A DNA stretch of 64,000 nt, from NCBI GenBank assembly GCA_963728165.1, contig CAVSIY010000007.1, positions 248,001-312,000 on the forward strand. The letters run 5' to 3'. Source of the DNA: Hyphomicrobium_A sp963728165 (GTDB lineage: Bacteria; Pseudomonadota; Alphaproteobacteria; Rhizobiales; Hyphomicrobiaceae). Within the stretch, counting starts at the first letter, position 1, and each line of letters starts with the position of its first letter. Below the pieces are notes generated by a model. That model ran no database searches. It saw only the letters and a program-made list of their open reading frames with translations, and was not told where the DNA came from. Below are positions 16,714 to 24,619 of the stretch, one piece after another. Both the position numbers and the translations under genes were made by a program.

Positions 16714-17997
16714 GTGCTGATCGCAAGGACGGCAAAGGCTTTCGGCAGCGGGCTGATTGCGCCCCTCTTGGGCGCCGTCCTCCTCGCCGGCCTCGTCATC
16801 GGGCCCGCTTCGGCCGCGGACGCGTTTCGCGCCTGGCTGGACGGGCTGTGGCCGGAGGCGCAGGCGCTCGGCGTCTCCCGCGCTACGTTCGATACTGCGT
16901 TCCGCGGGCTCACGCCCGACTACAAGCTGCCCGACCTCATCATTCCCGGACGCAAGCGCGACGATAGCGCCGGCCAGTCCGAGTTCACCAGCTCGGCCAT
17001 GGACTACCTCAATCCCAAGTACCTCGCGCAGCTTGCGGTCCAGGGTCGGGGGTTCATGAAGCAAAACGAGCGCTCGCTTAAGCGCATCGAGCGCGCGACC
17101 GGCGTCGACCGCTATATCGTCGTCGCCATCTGGGGGCGCGAGACGGCCTACGGCACCTACAAGCTGCCCCACGATGCCATCCGCGTGCTTGCCACTCAGG
17201 CCTACGTCGGCCGGCGCAAGGAGCAGTTCCGCAAGGAGCTGCTCTATGCCTTGAAGATGCTGCAGGACGGCGTGCCGCGCGCGAAGATGCGCGCCTCCTG
17301 GGCCGGCGCCATCGGGCTCACGCAGTTCCTGCCGTCGGAGTACTACCAGCACGCCGACGACGGCGACGGCGACGGCAAGGTCGATCTTTTCGATTCCGTT
17401 CCCGACGCGCTCGCCTCTGCCGCGCGCCAGCTCGCCAACAAAGGCTGGGTCAGGGGCCTGCGCTGGGGCTACGAGGTGCGCCTGCCGCCGCACGGCGACT
17501 GCTCGCTCGAAGGGCCGCCGGGTGCGCGCCCCATTGCCGACTGGGTCAAGCTCGGCTTCGAGCGGGCGGGGCCGAAGCGCTTCCGCGCCGACGAGCTCGC
17601 CAACGGCGCCTATCTGATGATGCCGTCGGGCGCCTACGGCCCGGCCTTTCTCGCCACCGAGAACTTCCAGGTGATCCGCCGCTACAACACATCCGACCTC
17701 TATGCGCTGTTCGTCGGCAATCTCGCCGATCGCATCGCCGGCGGCGGCGACTTCCACACGCCGTCGGCGAAGATCGCGCAGCCGCGCACCGCCCAGGTCA
17801 AGGAGATCCAGAAGCGGCTGATCGAGCTCGGCTACGGGCTCGAGAAAGTCGACGGCAAGATCGGCTCCAACACACGGCGCCAGGTCGGCACCTACCAGAA
17901 GAAGAACCGCTTGAAGATTGATTGCTGGCCGACCGAGGCCGTGTTGTCGCACCTGCGTGCGACCGCCTCGCTCGGGGCTGGCGGCAATAAGCACTAG
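16714..17997 (+). CDS. lytic murein transglycosylase (MltB-like) with peptidoglycan-binding domain
   Basis: 427 residues from GTG 16714 (AGAGG just upstream; a TTG at 16693 is the longer alternative). A signal peptide ends near AASAA-type residues 25-30. The SLT_2 catalytic domain has the key glutamate in AIWGRETAYG and the GAIGLTQFLPSEYY motif. The C-terminal domain (about 350-420: EIQKRLIELGYGLEKVDGKIGSNTRRQV) is the PG_binding_1 fold. The enzyme cleaves murein glycan strands, leaving 1,6-anhydro ends, in the periplasm. Confidence 0.93.
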   Translation: MLIARTAKAFGSGLIAPLLGAVLLAGLVIGPASAADAFRAWLDGLWPEAQALGVSRATFDTAFRGLTPDYKLPDLIIPGRKRDDSAGQSEFTSSAMDYLNPKYLAQLAVQGRGFMKQNERSLKRIERATGVDRYIVVAIWGRETAYGTYKLPHDAIRVLATQAYVGRRKEQFRKELLYALKMLQDGVPRAKMRASWAGAIGLTQFLPSEYYQHADDGDGDGKVDLFDSVPDALASAARQLANKGWVRGLRWGYEVRLPPHGDCSLEGPPGARPIADWVKLGFERAGPKRFRADELANGAYLMMPSGAYGPAFLATENFQVIRRYNTSDLYALFVGNLADRIAGGGDFHTPSAKIAQPRTAQVKEIQKRLIELGYGLEKVDGKIGSNTRRQVGTYQKKNRLKIDCWPTEAVLSHLRATASLGAGGNKH

Positions 17998-18094
17998 CAA
18001 ACGCACTTAAGCGTGATATTTGCTGCGCCCAATCGGACGCGGGCCGCGCGCGTAGCGCGCCTCGCTGCCACATATCGTTTTGGGGAGGGAGAGC

Positions 18095-19012
18095 ATGAAC
18101 CGCTGGGTCGAGGAGACGTTTCATCCGCACTGGCGCGTGCGTCTCGAAGCCGACGAGGTGCTGCACGAGGTGAAGACGGAGCACCAGCACCTCGTCATCT
18201 TCAAGAATGCGACCTGGGGCACCGTGTTGATGCTCGACGGCGTGTGCCAGCTCACCACCTCGGACGAGTTCATCTACCACGAGATGATGGCGCACGTGCC
18301 GCTGATGGTGCTCGATAAGCCCAAGCAGGTGCTGGTCGTGGGCGGCGGCGACGGCGGCGTCCTGCGCGAGGTCCTCAAGCACCCTTCAGTCGAGAAGGCG
18401 ATGCTGTGCGAGATCGACCGCACCGTCATCGACACCGCGCTCAAGTATTATCCGGAGATCCCGGGCTCCACCTTCGACGATGAGCGCACCGTCGTCGTCA
18501 TCGCCGACGGGCGCAAGTTCGTGGCCGAGACGGAGGAGCGGTTCGACGCCATCATCGTCGACAGCTCCGAGCCGATCGGGCCGTCTGCCGTGCTGCACAC
18601 GCGCGAGTTTTTCGCCGACTGCAAGCACGCGCTCAAGGACGACGGCATCCTCATCACCCAGAACGGCCTGCCGTTCCTGTTTCCTGATCACCTGCGCGAG
18701 ACGACGCGCGCCTTTGCCTCGCTGTTCGACTACGTGGCGCCCTACATGTGCACGCAGCCGTGCTACTTCGGCGGCCCCTTCGCCCTCAACTGGGCCAGCG
18801 ACGAGGACGAGCATCTGGAGCTGTCCGAGAAGAAACTCGCCAAGCGCCAGCAGAAGCGCGGGATTGAGACCAGGTATTGGACGCCCGCCGTCCACAACGC
18901 GGCGTTCGCGCTGCCGGCCTACGCGCTGGGTGTCGTCGAGGCGGCGATCGCGGAGGGACGCGGCGACAACGGCAAGGGGCGCCGCGGCAAGGGCAAGAAC
19001 GGGCGGGTGTAG
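18095..19012 (+). CDS. speE: polyamine aminopropyltransferase (spermidine synthase)
   Basis: 305 residues. It transfers the aminopropyl group of decarboxylated S-adenosylmethionine to putrescine. The nucleotide-binding VVGGGDGGVLREVLKH, the early DGVCQLT and the catalytic-site Asp in IIVDSSEPIGPS are present. ATG 18095 follows a strong GGAGGGAG ribosome site. The C-terminus ends in a basic Gly/Lys/Arg tail of about 15 residues. No speD is in the window. Confidence 0.94.
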   Translation: MNRWVEETFHPHWRVRLEADEVLHEVKTEHQHLVIFKNATWGTVLMLDGVCQLTTSDEFIYHEMMAHVPLMVLDKPKQVLVVGGGDGGVLREVLKHPSVEKAMLCEIDRTVIDTALKYYPEIPGSTFDDERTVVVIADGRKFVAETEERFDAIIVDSSEPIGPSAVLHTREFFADCKHALKDDGILITQNGLPFLFPDHLRETTRAFASLFDYVAPYMCTQPCYFGGPFALNWASDEDEHLELSEKKLAKRQQKRGIETRYWTPAVHNAAFALPAYALGVVEAAIAEGRGDNGKGRRGKGKNGRV

Positions 19013-19016
19013 CAGT

Positions 19017-19055
19017 CCCCTCTCGCCATGCCACTTTCAGCATGGGGGAGAGGGG
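19017..19055. terminator. hairpin between convergent speE and glycosyltransferase
   Basis: CCCCTCTC-GCCATGC (19017-19031) and GCATGGGGGAGAGGGG (19040-19055) can pair with one bulge and one mismatch around an 8-base loop. It lies between two convergent genes and overlaps the last codons of the minus-strand one. There is no T-tract, so it may be a transcription barrier or a relic of the CCTCTCCC-type palindromes seen near 61-63 kb rather than a classic terminator. Confidence 0.5.
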
Positions 19056-20240
19056 GGAGCGGCGAGGTGGGTGCCGAGCAGGGCGTCGTAGACGGCAAGT
19101 GTCTGCCGCTTCATGACGTCGAGCGAGAAGTGCTCCGCCACGTGGGCGCGCGCCCGGGCGCCCATGCGCGCGCGCTGCTCCGGCGTCAGCGCCAGCGCCG
19201 CCGCGATCGCGTCGGCGAGCTGGGCGGCGTCCGCCGGCGGCACCAGCCAACCGGTCGCCGCCTCCGGCCCGGCACGGTGAAGGCTCAGCACGGTCTCGGG
19301 CGGCGCGCCGATGTCGGTGGCGATGACCGGCGTCCCCATCGCCTGCGCCTCGGTAGCGGCGCGGCCGAAGGCCTCGGGCTCGGTGGAGGCGACGACGGCT
19401 GTGTGCGCGGCGAGGAAGGCCGCCGGCATGTCGTCCACGTGGCCCACCATGCGCACGCGCCCTGCCAGCCCCGCGGCATGGATCGCCTCGGCGAGGCGCG
19501 CTGAGTACGTGCTGCGCCCCTGGGCGTCACCGGCAAAGATGAATACCGCATCATCCAAGCCGGCCCTGCGCTTTTAACAGCCGCGCGGCCTCGATCACCA
19601 CGCTCTGGCCCTTCCAGCTTGTAAGTCTGGCGGCCTGCAGCACGATGCGCTGATCGTCGCCGACGCGCCACTCAGCCCGCAAGGCTGCGACGCGCTCGGG
19701 CGCAATCAGCGCGGGATCGTACTGGGCCGCATCGATGCCGCGGTAGATCACGTGGAGACGCGACAGCGGGGTGCCGTAGCGCATGCGGATGAGGTCGGCG
19801 GTGTAGTGCGAGTTGGCGATGACGGCCTCGCCGCGCGCCATGACGCTATTGTAAAGCCGCTTCAGCGCCGTCTTCTCGGAATAGGCGCCATGGTAGGTGG
19901 TGACGAAGGGAACGTGCGTGCGGCGCGCGGCGAGAAACGCGCTCCAGGCCGGCGCCCGGCTCCTGGCGTGGATCAGGTCGACGCGGTCGCGGCGTACCAC
20001 GTTGGCGATGCGGTGTGCGTTCCAGGCGAGCCGGATCGGGCTCTTGGCGGCGGCGGGAAAGAACTGCAAGTCGGCGCCCGTGTCGCGCAGGCGCTGGACC
20101 AGGCGCCCGCCTTCGCTCAATACGATGGCGCGGCCGCCAGCAGCTTCGATGGCGCCGGCGATCTCGATGGTGGACAGCTCCGCCCCTCCGGTATCGAGCT
20201 CTGGAATGATCTGCAGTATGGTCGGGCGCTTTTCGGCCAC
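19037..20240 (-). pseudogene. family 4-type glycosyltransferase, frameshifted
   Basis: From GTG 20240 the protein reads as the N-terminal half of a GT-B glycosyltransferase (QIIPELDTGGAELSTIEIA, VTTYHGAYSE, VIYRGIDAAQYDP) and stops at 19551. The C-terminal half continues in another frame from about 19558 (FIFAGDAQGR, VGHVDDMP, STEPEAFGRAATEAQAMGTPVIA) and ends at 19037. One extra base in about 19556-19566, near CGGCTTGGATGATG on the coding strand, explains the break; removing it restores about 400 residues. The EPEAFGRAATEAQAMG motif is the nucleotide-sugar site of the GT4 clade. Either a young pseudogene or a sequence error. Confidence 0.85.
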
Positions 20241-20275
20241 GAGGCTCTCTCCAGCAGGCGAAGGGGTTCTTTAGA

Positions 20276-21082
20276 GTGCGCGATCCAGAACCGCAATTCC
20301 TTGACATCGACGCGGCCGACGGTGCAGCGGCGCGGCGCATCGCGGTCCTGCACGCGCCCGCAACCTCGGCTGAAGGCCTCGGTCTCTTCTGGCTCGCGGG
20401 CTACAAGTCCGACATGGCGAGCACCAAGGCGACCGAGCTTGCCGCTTACGCGCGCGCCAAGGGTCTCGGCTATACGCGCTTTGACTACTCGGGCCACGGG
20501 CTCTCCGGCGGCCGCTTCGAGGACGGCACCATCGGCGCCTGGCTCGGCGAGGCCGAGGCGGTGTTCACCCGCGTCACGCAAGGGTCCCAGATCATCATCG
20601 GCTCCAGCATGGGCGGCCACATCGCGCTTCTGTTGTTGCGCCGCCTCATCGCTGAGCGCCCCACGGAGGCAGCGCGCATCAAGGCGCTGGTGCTGATCGC
20701 GCCGGCCTGGGACATGACCGAGGAGCTGATGTGGAAGCAGTTTCCCGCCGACGCGCGTCGCGAGCTGCTGGAGACCGGCGTCTACCTGCAGCCGTCGGAG
20801 TACGGCGAGCCCTACGCGATCACGCGCGCGCTGATCGAGGAGGGGCGCAAGCATCTTCTCGCACGCGAGCCCTTCGACCCCGGCCGGCCGGTGGTGATCC
20901 TGCAAGGTGGGCTCGACGAGGCCGTGCCGATCGCGCATACGCGCGAGCTTCTAAGCTTTCTCAAAGGCGGCTCGGTCAAATTGATCGAGATCCCGGACGG
21001 CGAGCACCGCCTGTCGCGGCCTGAGGACCTGGCGCTCCTTTTCGCGACAATCAATGAGCTTGTGGAAAGAACGCTTTTCTAA
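20276..21082 (+). CDS. alpha/beta hydrolase (ABHD10-like)
   Basis: 268 residues. Nucleophile elbow GSSMGG places the catalytic serine at Ser111. The acid is probably in GGLDEAVP (about 217-224) and the histidine in PDGEHRLSRP (about 242-251). FDYSGHGLSGG is the oxyanion-side loop typical of the ABHD10/serine-esterase group. Substrate unknown (acyl ester or thioester). It starts at GTG 20276, only 35 bases from the divergent glycosyltransferase. Its last 15 codons have a degenerate copy about 400 bases downstream. Confidence 0.85.
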   Translation: MRDPEPQFLDIDAADGAAARRIAVLHAPATSAEGLGLFWLAGYKSDMASTKATELAAYARAKGLGYTRFDYSGHGLSGGRFEDGTIGAWLGEAEAVFTRVTQGSQIIIGSSMGGHIALLLLRRLIAERPTEAARIKALVLIAPAWDMTEELMWKQFPADARRELLETGVYLQPSEYGEPYAITRALIEEGRKHLLAREPFDPGRPVVILQGGLDEAVPIAHTRELLSFLKGGSVKLIEIPDGEHRLSRPEDLALLFATINELVERTLF

Positions 21083-21491
21083 CGCCGTCGACTTGGCCAA
21101 AGCCGTATGAAAGACTTGCTTCCTTGCTCGGGGGTCGGGTGCGATCATGAGGCAAATTGGCTTTCTCTTGTCGGTGCTGGTGTGCGCGGTGGCCTATGCA
21201 CCAATCGCGGCGGCGGACTACGAGAGTTTGCCTCTGCAACGACCCGTGTACAGCCTCACCGAGCTGGAACCGCTGCAGGACCGGATCTACATCCCGTCCT
21301 GGGCCGATCCCTACGGGCAGATGCCCGACTTGGGCATCAATGACGACTCGACGCCGTTCGATCCCGGCGACTTCGACACCGGCCGCTTTCCGCTCGACAA
21401 CGACGATTACTGAAACGCGCTCCTGACCCGGCGCTCCTTTTCGCGACACTCGATGAGCTTGCGGAAAGCACGCTTTGTTGAGCGCGTCGAC
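21032..21491 (+). repeat. direct repeat from a 399-bp tandem duplication
   Basis: Positions 21032-21092 and 21431-21491 are 61-base copies of the same sequence with about ten mismatches. The first copy is the end of the hydrolase gene. The second would still encode ALLFATLDELAESTLC plus a stop. Each copy is followed by a small secreted-protein gene, so a unit of about 399 bases (hydrolase 3' end plus small gene) was duplicated in tandem. Confidence 0.8.
21147..21413 (+). CDS. small secreted protein, tandem paralogue 1
   Basis: 88 residues with a cleavable signal peptide (hydrophobic core about residues 5-20, likely cut after IAAA near 24). The mature part is acidic and contains WADPYGQMPDLGINDDSTPF, closely matched in the next gene. 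I recognise no family. It is small, exported, Asp/Pro-rich and possibly metal-binding, but this is not demonstrated. It lies 65 bases after the hydrolase stop and may share its transcript. Confidence 0.7.
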   Translation: MRQIGFLLSVLVCAVAYAPIAAADYESLPLQRPVYSLTELEPLQDRIYIPSWADPYGQMPDLGINDDSTPFDPGDFDTGRFPLDNDDY

Positions 21492-21546
21492 AGTGGGGCG
21501 AACCCCGTGACAGAACGCCAATAGGCGTAATCTGGCGGGCAAACCC

Positions 21547-21819
21547 ATGCAGAAGTTCAGCGTTTTTCTGGCGGTCGTAGTGATCGTGCTGACGGCGCAG
21601 GCGCCGTTCGCAGAGGCGGGGCGCCACCGCCATCGCGAGCGGCACATGTCGCTCGACGACCCGAGGTCGCTCGCCTCTCCCAACTACCGCGGCTATCGGC
21701 CGGATTGGGCCAACCCCTATGCCCAGCCGCGCATGCTCGGCGTCAACGACGACCCGACGCCGTTCTATCCCTCCGATGTCGACAGCGGCCCCAGCCCGCT
21801 CGACCCCGACGCGTTCTGA
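21547..21819 (+). CDS. small secreted protein, tandem paralogue 2
   Basis: 90 residues with a signal peptide (about 1-24) followed by a His/Arg-rich stretch RHRHRERH not present in paralogue 1. The C-terminal half (WANPYAQPRMLGVNDDPTPF then a DVDSG turn) aligns with the preceding gene. The pair arose by the tandem duplication marked by the repeats at 21032-21092 and 21431-21491. Function unknown. Confidence 0.7.
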   Translation: MQKFSVFLAVVVIVLTAQAPFAEAGRHRHRERHMSLDDPRSLASPNYRGYRPDWANPYAQPRMLGVNDDPTPFYPSDVDSGPSPLDPDAF

Positions 21820-21835
21820 CGCAAGCCGGCGACGC

Positions 21836-22366
21836 TCACGTCGTGCCGAGGCTGCAGCGCACGAAGTCCTGCACTTCAGCGAGCGTGCCGAAGACGGGGA
21901 CCGCGTCGGGCAAGTCGGGGATGTCGCTGCGCTGGTCGAGGAACGCCGCGATGGGACGGCGATAGCGCAGGGCGAGCGCCACCTCGCTCGACGTGCCGTG
22001 CCCCCCAGGCAGCGCGATCAGCACGTTGGAGCTCAGCACATTGATGTGGTTGCGCGACAACGGCTCGGTGCCGGAAGCGCCGCTCAGGGGCAGGTGGGTC
22101 AGGATGGCGAGCTCGACGAACGGATTGGGATATCCGGGCCGCGGCAGCGCCGGGTCGTCGCCGCACGGCGCGATGCCGACGACCAGCCCGGCGCGGCCGG
22201 GCACGGCCTGGAACGCACGGCTCGCGGCCTCCATGACGCCCTTTCCGGCGCCCGTCAGCAGGTGCACCTTCAAGGTTGCGAGCCAGCGGCCGATCGCCTC
22301 TGCCTTGGCGGCATGCTCGTTCTCGCCCGAGCCCAGTACTCCCACCACGGGAAGGCGTCGCGTCAT
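21836..22366 (-). CDS. LOG/SLOG-family Rossmann protein
   Basis: 176 residues of the TIGR00725/LOG-like group: VVGVLGSGENEH at the N-terminus, GAGKGVMEAASRAF (about 40-53) and the signature LPGGHGTSSEVALAL (about 117-131). Relatives include cytokinin-activating phosphoribohydrolases (PGGxGTxxE) and nucleotide-binding SLOG proteins. Here the motif reads PGGHGTSSE, which keeps the spacing of the LOG catalytic glutamate. Activity on a nucleotide monophosphate is possible but unproven. It is divergent from the S30AE/cold-shock gene. Confidence 0.8.
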   Translation of the reverse strand: MTRRLPVVGVLGSGENEHAAKAEAIGRWLATLKVHLLTGAGKGVMEAASRAFQAVPGRAGLVVGIAPCGDDPALPRPGYPNPFVELAILTHLPLSGASGTEPLSRNHINVLSSNVLIALPGGHGTSSEVALALRYRRPIAAFLDQRSDIPDLPDAVPVFGTLAEVQDFVRCSLGTT

Positions 22367-22556
22367 CTCGCAGTCCCCCTTTACCTCGGGCTAGTCCCCG
22401 GTGAAGCTTGCCTTATTGCGCGTCAGGCGGCGTGTGCGCAAACTGCGATTGACGCCGGCTTTGCGCGCGGCCACAGGAACACCACAGGCCTCGGCTTCAG
22501 TGAATGCGGTCCCCGCGCCGAGGCAAAACGACAAGGGGGCCCAACCGGAGAGACCA

Positions 22557-23138
22557 ATGGAACGACCCCTGCAGATCGCTTTCAAGAACATGGCGAGCTC
22601 GGAATTCATCGAGGCACTGATCCGCGAGCGGGTGGAGCGGCTGCAGCGCTTCCATCACAACATCATCGGGGCTCGCGTCGTCGTCGAGGTGCCGCACCGC
22701 AGCCCCGAGGGCAACAAGACACCGGTCGGCATCACGGTCGAGGTCGATGTACCCGGCCACAAGCCGCTGGTGGCCAAGGGCGAGCAGGACCGGCGCGAGA
22801 TGAAGGGCGACCAGTCGGCCATCATCAACCGGGTGTTCGAGACGATCGAGCGCCAGCTCGAGCAGACCGCGGCTATCAAGAACCGCGAGGTCAAGAACCA
22901 CGGCTCGGCCGGCGATACCGGCGTCGTGGTCCGCATCTTTCCCGAGCAGAACTACGGCCTTGTCGAGGTGAAGGACTCGCCCGACCTCTACTTCTCGCGC
23001 GAGGTCGTCGCCTCCGGCGCTTTCGACGACATCAAGGTCGGAACGGTCGTGCACATCACGCGTGCGGCGACGGAGGGGCCGATGGGTCCCCAGGCGAGCT
23101 CGGTGAAGCTCTTGAATGCGCGGCGCAGCCCGTCCTAG
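22557..23138 (+). CDS. ribosome-associated S30AE (HPF/RaiA) domain fused to a cold-shock domain
   Basis: 193 residues from ATG 22557, preceded by GGAGAG; the frame is open to 22401 but without a credible start. Residues about 1-105 are an S30AE/HPF-like domain (IAFKNMASSEFIEALIRERVERL, VVVEVPHRSPEGNK). Residues about 122-190 are a cold-shock OB domain (TGVVVRIFPEQNYGLVEV, DLYFSREVV, VGTVVHIT). HPF-type proteins idle ribosomes in stationary phase; the CSD could add RNA binding. No hpf gene is found at its usual place between rpoN and ptsN. Confidence 0.88.
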   Translation: MERPLQIAFKNMASSEFIEALIRERVERLQRFHHNIIGARVVVEVPHRSPEGNKTPVGITVEVDVPGHKPLVAKGEQDRREMKGDQSAIINRVFETIERQLEQTAAIKNREVKNHGSAGDTGVVVRIFPEQNYGLVEVKDSPDLYFSREVVASGAFDDIKVGTVVHITRAATEGPMGPQASSVKLLNARRSPS

Positions 23139-23233
23139 GGGGCAGGCGGCGCCCATCACGCATTCGACTTCTTTTGAGGTAGACTGGCGGTCGGGCGAAA
23201 GGGACGTCAAGAAGGGGAACGGGGGAGGAAGTC

Positions 23234-24619
23234 ATGCTGCGTACCGCGCCCCGGGCGAGGCTCGAGGACGATCTTGCCGCGATCGAGGTGCTGCTCGGGC
23301 GCCCGGCCGCGACCGCCAAGGAGCTGGCCGACAACCTGGCGCAGGTCTACGAGGCGGTGTTCAACGTCAGCCTCGACCGCTACGACGTCGCCGCGCTTTC
23401 GACGACCGCGCCCGAGCTCATGCGCGCCATCTTCGCCTTGCGCCTCACCGTGCGCGACCGGGTGAGCGACTGGCACCAGCGCGGGTTCATGTCGCTCAAC
23501 GTGCAGCTCGCCTTGCGCAACGTGCTGCGCATTGCCCGCTACGCCACCGACATGCTGGGCGAGCTCAACATCGCGCTACCAGCAGCTGGGAGCGGGCGAG
23601 CCGACGCTGCGCGGCTTTCGCGGCATCGACGTCAATACGCTCGTCAATCCCGCCTTCGCCACCGGCGCGGACCTGCCCTTCGAGTCCGGCGACCTGTTGC
23701 TGATGCGCGGCATGCACCACAACAGCGCCGCCATCGCCCGCATCGGCAACGTCGATTCCCAGTTCAGCCACATCGCCATCGTCCACACCGACGAGAACGG
23801 CGTGCAGTGGGTGGTGGAGAGCCTCATCGAGGAAGGGGGCATCATCAACCTGCTCGATTCGACGCTGCATCACGGGCTGGGGCGCTGCATCGTCTTCCGC
23901 CACAAGGACCGGGACCTGGCGCGGCGTGCAGCAGCGCTGAAATCCACGAGGTCATCCGCCGCTCGCGCGCGCCTGGCGGCACGCGCATCTGGTACGACTT
24001 CTCCATGGAGCTTAAGGGCGAGAAGGAGCTGTTCTGCTCCAAGCTCGTGCGTCTCGCTTTTGACCGCGCCTCAGGCGGCACGGTGGTGCTGCCGACGTTC
24101 ACCACGCGCTTCGACATGGTGAACCGCGATTTCATGGACCGGATCGGCGTCACCGCGCGGGAGACTTTTGCACCCGGAGATATCGAGCTCGAGCCCGACT
24201 TCGACGTCGTGGCGGAATGGCAGGACTACCGCGTCACCTCGCGGCTGCGTCTGCAGGATCTGCTGATGGACAAGCTGTTCTGGTGGATGGACGAGTACGG
24301 CTACAAGTTCCACGAGGATCTCGCCATCCGCCTCGTCGGCTTCTTGGGGCGCGGGTCGTCGGGGCTGTCGGATGGCACCAAGCAGCTCATTGCCGAGGTC
24401 TTCCCCAAGGTGCCGCCCAACATGAGCCGTTCCGCCATTCAGGCCGTGGCCATGCTGCACAAGACGGCCGAGCCTCTGCTCGAGCGGCTGCAGGCCTTCG
24501 AGCGGCAATCGATCGAGCAGCACGGCCGTCCCATGCACGCGCGCGAGGTCTTCGACCACCTCGAGGCGATGCGTCAGGAAGGGAAGGGGCGGATCGGCTA
24601 TCTGGTCGGCAAGGCCTGA
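23234..24619 (+). pseudogene. YiiX/YebB-like permuted papain-fold protein with two compensating frameshifts
   Basis: The frame from 23234 encodes a helical N-terminus (about 115 residues) up to MLGELNIA. Between about 23574 and 23935 it turns into arginine-rich nonsense, while the +1 frame carries real protein: YQQLGAGEPTLRGF, then FESGDLLLMRGM, SQFSHIAIVHTDE and RCIVFRHKD. The first frame resumes at IHEVIRRSRAPGG and KELFCSKLVRLAFD. SGDLLL...FSHIAIV and the ELFCSKLV segment match permuted papain-like (YiiX) hydrolases, with His and Cys in place. So there is one extra base near 23570-23577 and one missing near 23930-23938. Corrected length is about 461 residues. The end overlaps the opposing TolA-like gene by 22 bases. 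Confidence 0.8.

Noticed and set aside
19551..19570. Programmed frameshifting in the glycosyltransferase
   Set aside because: The TTAAAA stretch is not a standard slippery heptamer, the needed shift is +1, and no stimulatory structure was seen. A real indel or error is simpler.
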